Positions 35,852 through 64,000 of a stretch of 64,000 nucleotides of DNA are shown here, piece by piece. Position 1 is the first letter of the stretch. Each line of letters opens with the position of its first letter. The stretch lies in assembly GCF_021917145.1 (NCBI RefSeq), contig NW_025813780.1, positions 1 to 64,000 of the forward strand, read 5' to 3'. This stretch comes from Hypomesus transpacificus (lineage: Eukaryota > Chordata > Actinopteri > Osmeriformes > Osmeridae). The position numbers and the translations under genes were made by a program. A model generated the notes under the pieces. The model saw nothing but the letters and a program-made list of their open reading frames with translations. It searched no databases and was not told the origin of the DNA.

Positions 35852-37710
35852 TTTATTTTACAGCATTGTTCAGCTTGCCAAAACATGTAGCCTACAGTAG
35901 ACCTATCTCATTCTAGCGTTGACAGTGTAAAACTGGTGACTTGTTGAATTACTTTACATAAAGATTATAGTCTTGAAACAATTTACACTAATATACTAAA
36001 TAACATTTTTGTAATGACAATTACAATATAATACTATATGGACTGTATATTCATGTTTTGTACTTTGGAAAGTTGCATTCTTATTATTAAAGTACTAAGA
36101 AACTTGAGATCAAGAAAACTGATACAACTGCAATTTATAATACAAGATCTAAGCAGATTGAAGCTCATAATCGCGTCACAAGAAGCAACTACCCATTGGT
36201 TTATCTTTACAACTGAATATTTAAAAGAGAATACGGATGACTTTATGATTGTATCTGAAAAGTTACCCAAATCAATGTCAACACACAGCTCTGTCACAAG
36301 CATATCTGTAAGACCGTTTCAAAACGTATAAATATTTGTTTCACATTCTAAATATAAACATTTACTGATATTACAAACATACCATCCATGTGAAAAAAAC
36401 AAGAGATGGTTCAACAATATTACAAACTTTGAGAACTTTTACAAGTATAGTCCCAGTACAATGAAACAGCAACACCCCCCCCCCCCCCAAAAAAAAATCA
36501 TTCACATACTGTATGCAAAACAGAGCCTCATCCTCTTAGCAGCCCATGCTAACCCAGCATACCCCATGGGGCATAGTATTTGTATGTGAATGTGGTAAAC
36601 AATATTACCGTTGCCTACAATCAAGCCCACGTCACTCCACGCTCAAGAAGAGGTGTGATCAGTATCTGGAGAGAGCAGCTACATAATGTAAACATGAATG
36701 CAGATATCTGGAAACAACTTGGATTGGAACACCAGGATCCATACAGCGCAAATATCCAATGGTGCCAACTGAACACAAAGTGGGTTTACAGTAAACTCAG
36801 ACACACATTCTGTAATACTGCATCGACAGTTGATTAATAAGTAACCTCAATGTACTGCACTCTTTATCTTAAAACAACTTAATTTCTCTTTCTGGCAGAT
36901 TACACTGTATGTATAAATAGCAAAGAGGCCAGTAGTATAGATGGGAAAGAGGTGAAAGCAAAGGTGAGCGTATCTTATTGATGTCTAAGTCTCAGCAAAA
37001 GGGGAAAAAAATAATATGGGGGGGGGGGGGGGTGTGCCTGCTACTCACGTGACCTGAACTGTAATACAGGTACGGTATTTAGAGCTTGTGCAAAGCTGAT
37101 TGGTCCAAGCACGCAATGCATTGTGGGCTGTGGTCCTCAATCAGCTTGGGCCCTTCATCTTTTCCAAATCACTAAACAAGCCCCAGTAATTCTTATGCAC
37201 AGCAGTTTGGCTTTTCTCCATTTACACTGTAGCATACTGGCTATTCAAATGCACAATAAGAGGCAAACGATAGCTACAGCTGTGTTTCCCAGCTTGGCTC
37301 AATCCATTTGGCACAGCAAGAGTTCTCCCAGTCTGAAAGTTCACAGGCGGGCTGGGGTGAATAACCACCGTTGAGATACGTAATTGTTCCTGAACAATAC
37401 AACAGCTTTTTTTCTTTCTTTTTCTTCCCTCTGATTGCTCTCTGACCGCAAAATCTAACAAAGCAAGCAAATGACAGAGAAAATACAAACATATACTAGT
37501 AAAGACATATAATGAGATGCTTTTAAGATATGTTGTATGTGCATGTATTTATGAACTGTGTGTATATGTGTATATATACATATACATATATGCATACAAG
37601 TGTGTGTGTACATGTATATGTATGTAAGTGTGCATGTAGGTGTGAGTCAAATCTGCCGAGTGCACACGCTCTGTTTGTTGATCTTGTTAATGCCACGGTC
37701 CAGGAGGCTC
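35852..37710 (-). other. grm1: probable grm1 3' UTR
   Basis: No coding signal follows the stop. The first sense-strand AATAAA I find is at 35857-35852, which would give a 3' UTR of about 1.86 kb, AT-rich at its distal end. It contains TA/GT repeats (37561-37640), a G13 run (37020-37032) and a C run (about 36475-36488). Confidence 0.4.
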
Positions 37711-60416
<22,706 letters not shown>

Positions 60417-61106
60417 CTGCAGAGAGATTAAAACAGACTACTGTGAAATGCAAACGACCATTAGCAAGACAGCCACGTGAACGACTCAGTTTTCTTAGTT
60501 AACAACGTCAGCAGACTCCCTCGTTGAGGGAATACTATGGGCCTACATATCAACATCAATCAGTAGTTATAATATAGTACGCCAAGTGACATTGTAATAG
60601 TTTCCCCCAAATGTTACGGATGGCATCATTTCCCCCCATGTCCTTTGAAGAAAAGTACAGTTCAGCACCAAGGACAGCGCACACACACACTCAAGCTCAG
60701 TGAGGAAACGCCTTCGAACAGGTGCCGGTAATGAGCTAGAGGCTATACCACCAACTCAATGTAGAGGTTGAAATTCATCCACTAACTAGAGTAATAAATC
60801 TACTGAAATGGGACACATGAAATCATAGCCTAACAAACAACTATCTATATTTGGAAACACTGACGGGATATCATTACCGTATCGTGAAGTCTTTTAAGAG
60901 CCTAATTGAACACAGTTTACAAAATCAATGATTTCTTTATTGGCTGAGAGATCCTTCTTGTCAAACATAAAAATTGCTTTTTCACCTTCATTTGCCAGAA
61001 CACAGCACTCACACACTCCTGGTCTCATTCAAAACATTCCATGAAATACGTTGTGTCGAAAGAGGCAGCTTCTTATAGGCTACAGTGTGAGGATGGCTAT
61101 ATACGC

Positions 61107-61222
61107 ACTTACCTGCCTTTATCTGCCAGTTTCACGGTCGAACCTGAATTGACACTGTCTGTATTGTACCCTCATTCTGTCATTTCGTGTAGGGATTTGG
61201 ACTGGAAGAACTTGAGACGTAC
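61107..61222 (-). promoter_or_regulatory. grm1: candidate 5' noncoding exon donors of grm1
   Basis: Two good sense-strand donors lie here: AAGGCAG|GTAAGT (exon end 61113) and GATTCAG|GTACGT (exon end 61223). Either could end a noncoding first exon joined to the acceptor at 60417. The promoter would lie to the right. Confidence 0.35.
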
Positions 61223-61499
61223 CTGAATCCGCAAGACATATCGCGTGTCTTCCTCCGTCTTCTGTGCCGCGCGGTCCTTGGATGTGATACTTGAGTTTGT
61301 ATTGCTCCACCAGCGAACGTTTTTTCTCTCTCTCCTCCAGTGAGAGCACGAGAGCCCTTCACCCCTCCTTTTCGTCCTCTCTCCCTCTGCCACTTTTTCT
61401 CACCACATCTCAAAAACCGGGTCACATAAACTGCAGCTTTAATAGGCAGGCGTTTAAGAAGCACTATAAGTCACTTATTTATAGATGATCATTTTCATT

Positions 61500-64000
61500 T
61501 TTTAGGATAGGGGTTAATCAGCTTGATCCTGCATTGTGCCGCAATTGAGCATTGCGATGAACAGAAAAGACAGGTAAGATTGATGATATGACCAAAGAAT
61601 CCCAATCCCGTTTTGCAGCATCCACGCTCAGGGGATGTGAACGCCCTCGTTTATTTGTTGATGGTTGACGAGGTAACGTAGTGGAAGTCATCATTCAAGC
61701 ACATTCCTTTACAGCAGTGATGAGAGGATTGAGAATCTCTCTGATTCATGCGGGTTGACGTCAAAGTACAGGGGCCCAGACTTGCCTGCGGACCGGCCGT
61801 GAGTCAGTCTCGAGAGTTCTCATTTAAAGAATTATGACACGTTTTTAAATCTGAGGTCCCCCAGTCTAAAATAGTGAGTAATTTACACGGCTACCTAAAC
61901 AAATTGGTAAACTATAGCGGCAGAATTTAGACTTTGGCAAAAACAACTACAAAGAAGGCATGGGGAGATAAACTATCAAACGATGTTTTGGAGAAATAGA
62001 AAAACGAATAGTTCACAAAGCCAGTGCCTTGCGAGGGGACCAGTGCAGGCAGGCAGCAGGCGTTCAATAAGTAAACAACCGACATACACTGCCTGCCATC
62101 TTACAGGCACTCGAAATGTTCGTGTGAAATGTGCATGTGTAAGAAAGAGAGGAAGAGAGAGAGATAAATACACGGAATAAAAGAGAGAAAGGTCCATTTC
62201 ATTGATTTGCTCTAATGGAAAGCTCCCATCAGCTCCATTTCAACCATTATCTCACTCATTTGTCACACACACCCAGGATTAGTGAAAAATACGAGAAAGA
62301 GAGGGTGCGTCACTTGTTATGAATGGATGTCACAATATGCTACGACTTTACCCTTCTTGGTTTTTAGCACATGGTCAACGTGCCATTATTTTTCTACATC
62401 GGCATGCAACAAGACAAGCGTTACGACCAGTCAAAACCTTGAAAACATGTTTCAGAAGGACGTTTAAAGTCATCAATCACAGCGACGTAGTGTATCGTTG
62501 AAGAGAATCACACCCGTATCAGACAAATTGCATTGTTGCACAGATTAATAAAATATATCGGCCTGTCCCTACCGATATCTGTGTCCGAATCATGGCACTT
62601 AAATGTATTTACTTGACATGAAAATAGGATATGACTGACTCAATCGGTAGGCTATTCATATATCAACACCTCAGTATTTTAATCTATGAATACATATAAC
62701 ACATGTATTGCCTTAATGAACTAATTGTCCCCCAAGTTTGGATTTAAGAACATTTCAGTACCATGGACAGCGTTACATGAGGCGCGTTTTTAAGACTAAT
62801 GCCGAGTGCATTTATGTCAATCATGTTATCTCGGCAAAACGGAAAAAGGCATTTAAGGGTGGAATAGGCCTAACATTAACAGTTAAAACATGACATTCAT
62901 TTCCCCTATGACTATCACTACTTTAGAGTCCAACAAGCATAAACTGTATGAGACCTGCTACTATTTTTTTTTAATAAATAATCGTTTTAGTGAAACAATC
63001 ACGCCCCCGTGTGGTTAAAAACAGGAAAGATAACGTGAGAAAGACCAAATGAAAGACAGGCCATATGGATGACGTGTTCCTCCGTTAACGAAGTGAGTGA
63101 GTTCACATGCACCCCAACGGGAGAATCCCACGCAGCAGCTCCAGCAGATGCGCCCCAAACCTCAGGGCACGCCGATCTTCCCCCGCTGCTTGATATGGTC
63201 CAGAGTCGTGAGTCAGGTCCAGCGCGCCACATCACAAATAAACATTAGGCTATGGAGACGAACTCGCAAGCCCGGGGTCATGAATCTGATGTTGATTCAG
63301 ATTAACAGAGACATGTTTGAGAGACAGAGACGTAGTCTTGGATGCAGGCCTACAAGGCTTGGGGGGACAGTGCGAGGAGTTCATTCGCGGCCAAACTCTG
63401 CCTCGGGCTTTCAAAGTATCCCCTGAAAGCTAATCCATGACTGGCGTGGATGTTTTTCGAATTGATATGCGCTACAGAGAACCATTGTCAAAGAACAGAT
63501 GGTCTGACCAGTGCCCGGTAAAACGACATATCTCTGTAAAGCTGTAACTGCCTTGTGGTGTTACCCCTCGGATAACTGTCACTTTCTCGAACAAAGCAAT
63601 GGAAAATCGACTGATGCAAGTTGTCATAGATTCCGCTGCTGTCCTCCAGCCTTTGTATTCGACTTGACAGATTGTGTGAATGTAAACTATTCTACATATT
63701 ATTTGAACTAATGTAGGCTACTAAAGACCCTTTCAAATCTAACCCTGCCTTATGTCTTCTACTAAATTACGTTTATGCAGATATTTAATTGTAGCATGCA
63801 TTAGTGTATCAAAATGATTTAACAACGTTTTTACCTTTAGGCTATCTTCTAAATGATCTCTAACAAAAATAGAATATGCCTGCTGATACAAAATCTGGTA
63901 TGAAACCTCTTTAAACCTATAAATCTGCTTGAGATAAGCCCTACTTACTTGTGGCCATGCATTTAAATCTAGTATACAATAGGCAATGTAATAACCTTTA
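61500..64000. other. right end: grm1 upstream region, no gene recognised
   Basis: No exon-like open frame with splice signals, RNA gene or repeat array was recognised on either strand. Confidence 0.55.

Overview
The window is vertebrate nuclear DNA, most probably from a ray-finned (teleost) fish. Three split genes, all on the minus strand, lie in the order adgb - rab32 - grm1 (left to right), so transcription runs right to left: grm1, then rab32, then adgb. From general knowledge this neighbourhood also exists on human chromosome 6 (GRM1, RAB32, ADGB, all on one strand). The encoded proteins are close to, but clearly diverged from, the mammalian ones. The dense dinucleotide tracts are typical of some teleost genomes. 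I cannot name the species. I see no bacterial, viral or CRISPR features and no intact transposon gene.

Region 1 (1-21,100): the 5' 40 percent of adgb (androglobin), 17 exons, with the rest beyond the left edge. Exon 1 begins at an ATG at 20883, and all 16 exon joins agree in phase. One exon (13657-13744) carries one extra G, which breaks the frame inside the calpain-like domain. The promoter side holds a consensus RFX X-box at 21054-21066, fitting a gene of ciliated and flagellated cells. The introns are full of tandem repeats: 12-, 21-, 31-, 34-, 36- and 57-bp minisatellites, a 524-bp CTG/TTA array, a GGGA array and long GA, GT and C tracts.

Region 2 (about 22,100-35,400): rab32, three coding exons encoding a 213-residue Rab GTPase of the Rab32/38 family, with two long introns and a probable 1.2-kb 3' UTR.

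Region 3 (about 35,850-61,250): grm1 (metabotropic glutamate receptor 1), nine coding exons giving 1168 residues, from signal peptide to the Homer-binding and PDZ-binding C-terminus. The seven-helix region, on one exon in mammals as far as I know, is cut here by a 130-bp intron with a weak donor. A 5' leader exon with two short upstream ORFs lies at 60274-60416, and candidate noncoding exon donors lie near 61113 and 61223. The right end (61,500-64,000) shows no recognisable gene.

The three genes do not form a pathway: adgb acts in cilia and sperm, rab32 in traffic to lysosome-related organelles, and grm1 in neuronal glutamate signalling. I found no previously undescribed system. The points most worth a second look are the adgb frameshift, the split grm1 seven-helix exon, the adgb X-box, UG repeats placed directly before several 3' splice sites, and the confinement of minisatellites to the adgb end.
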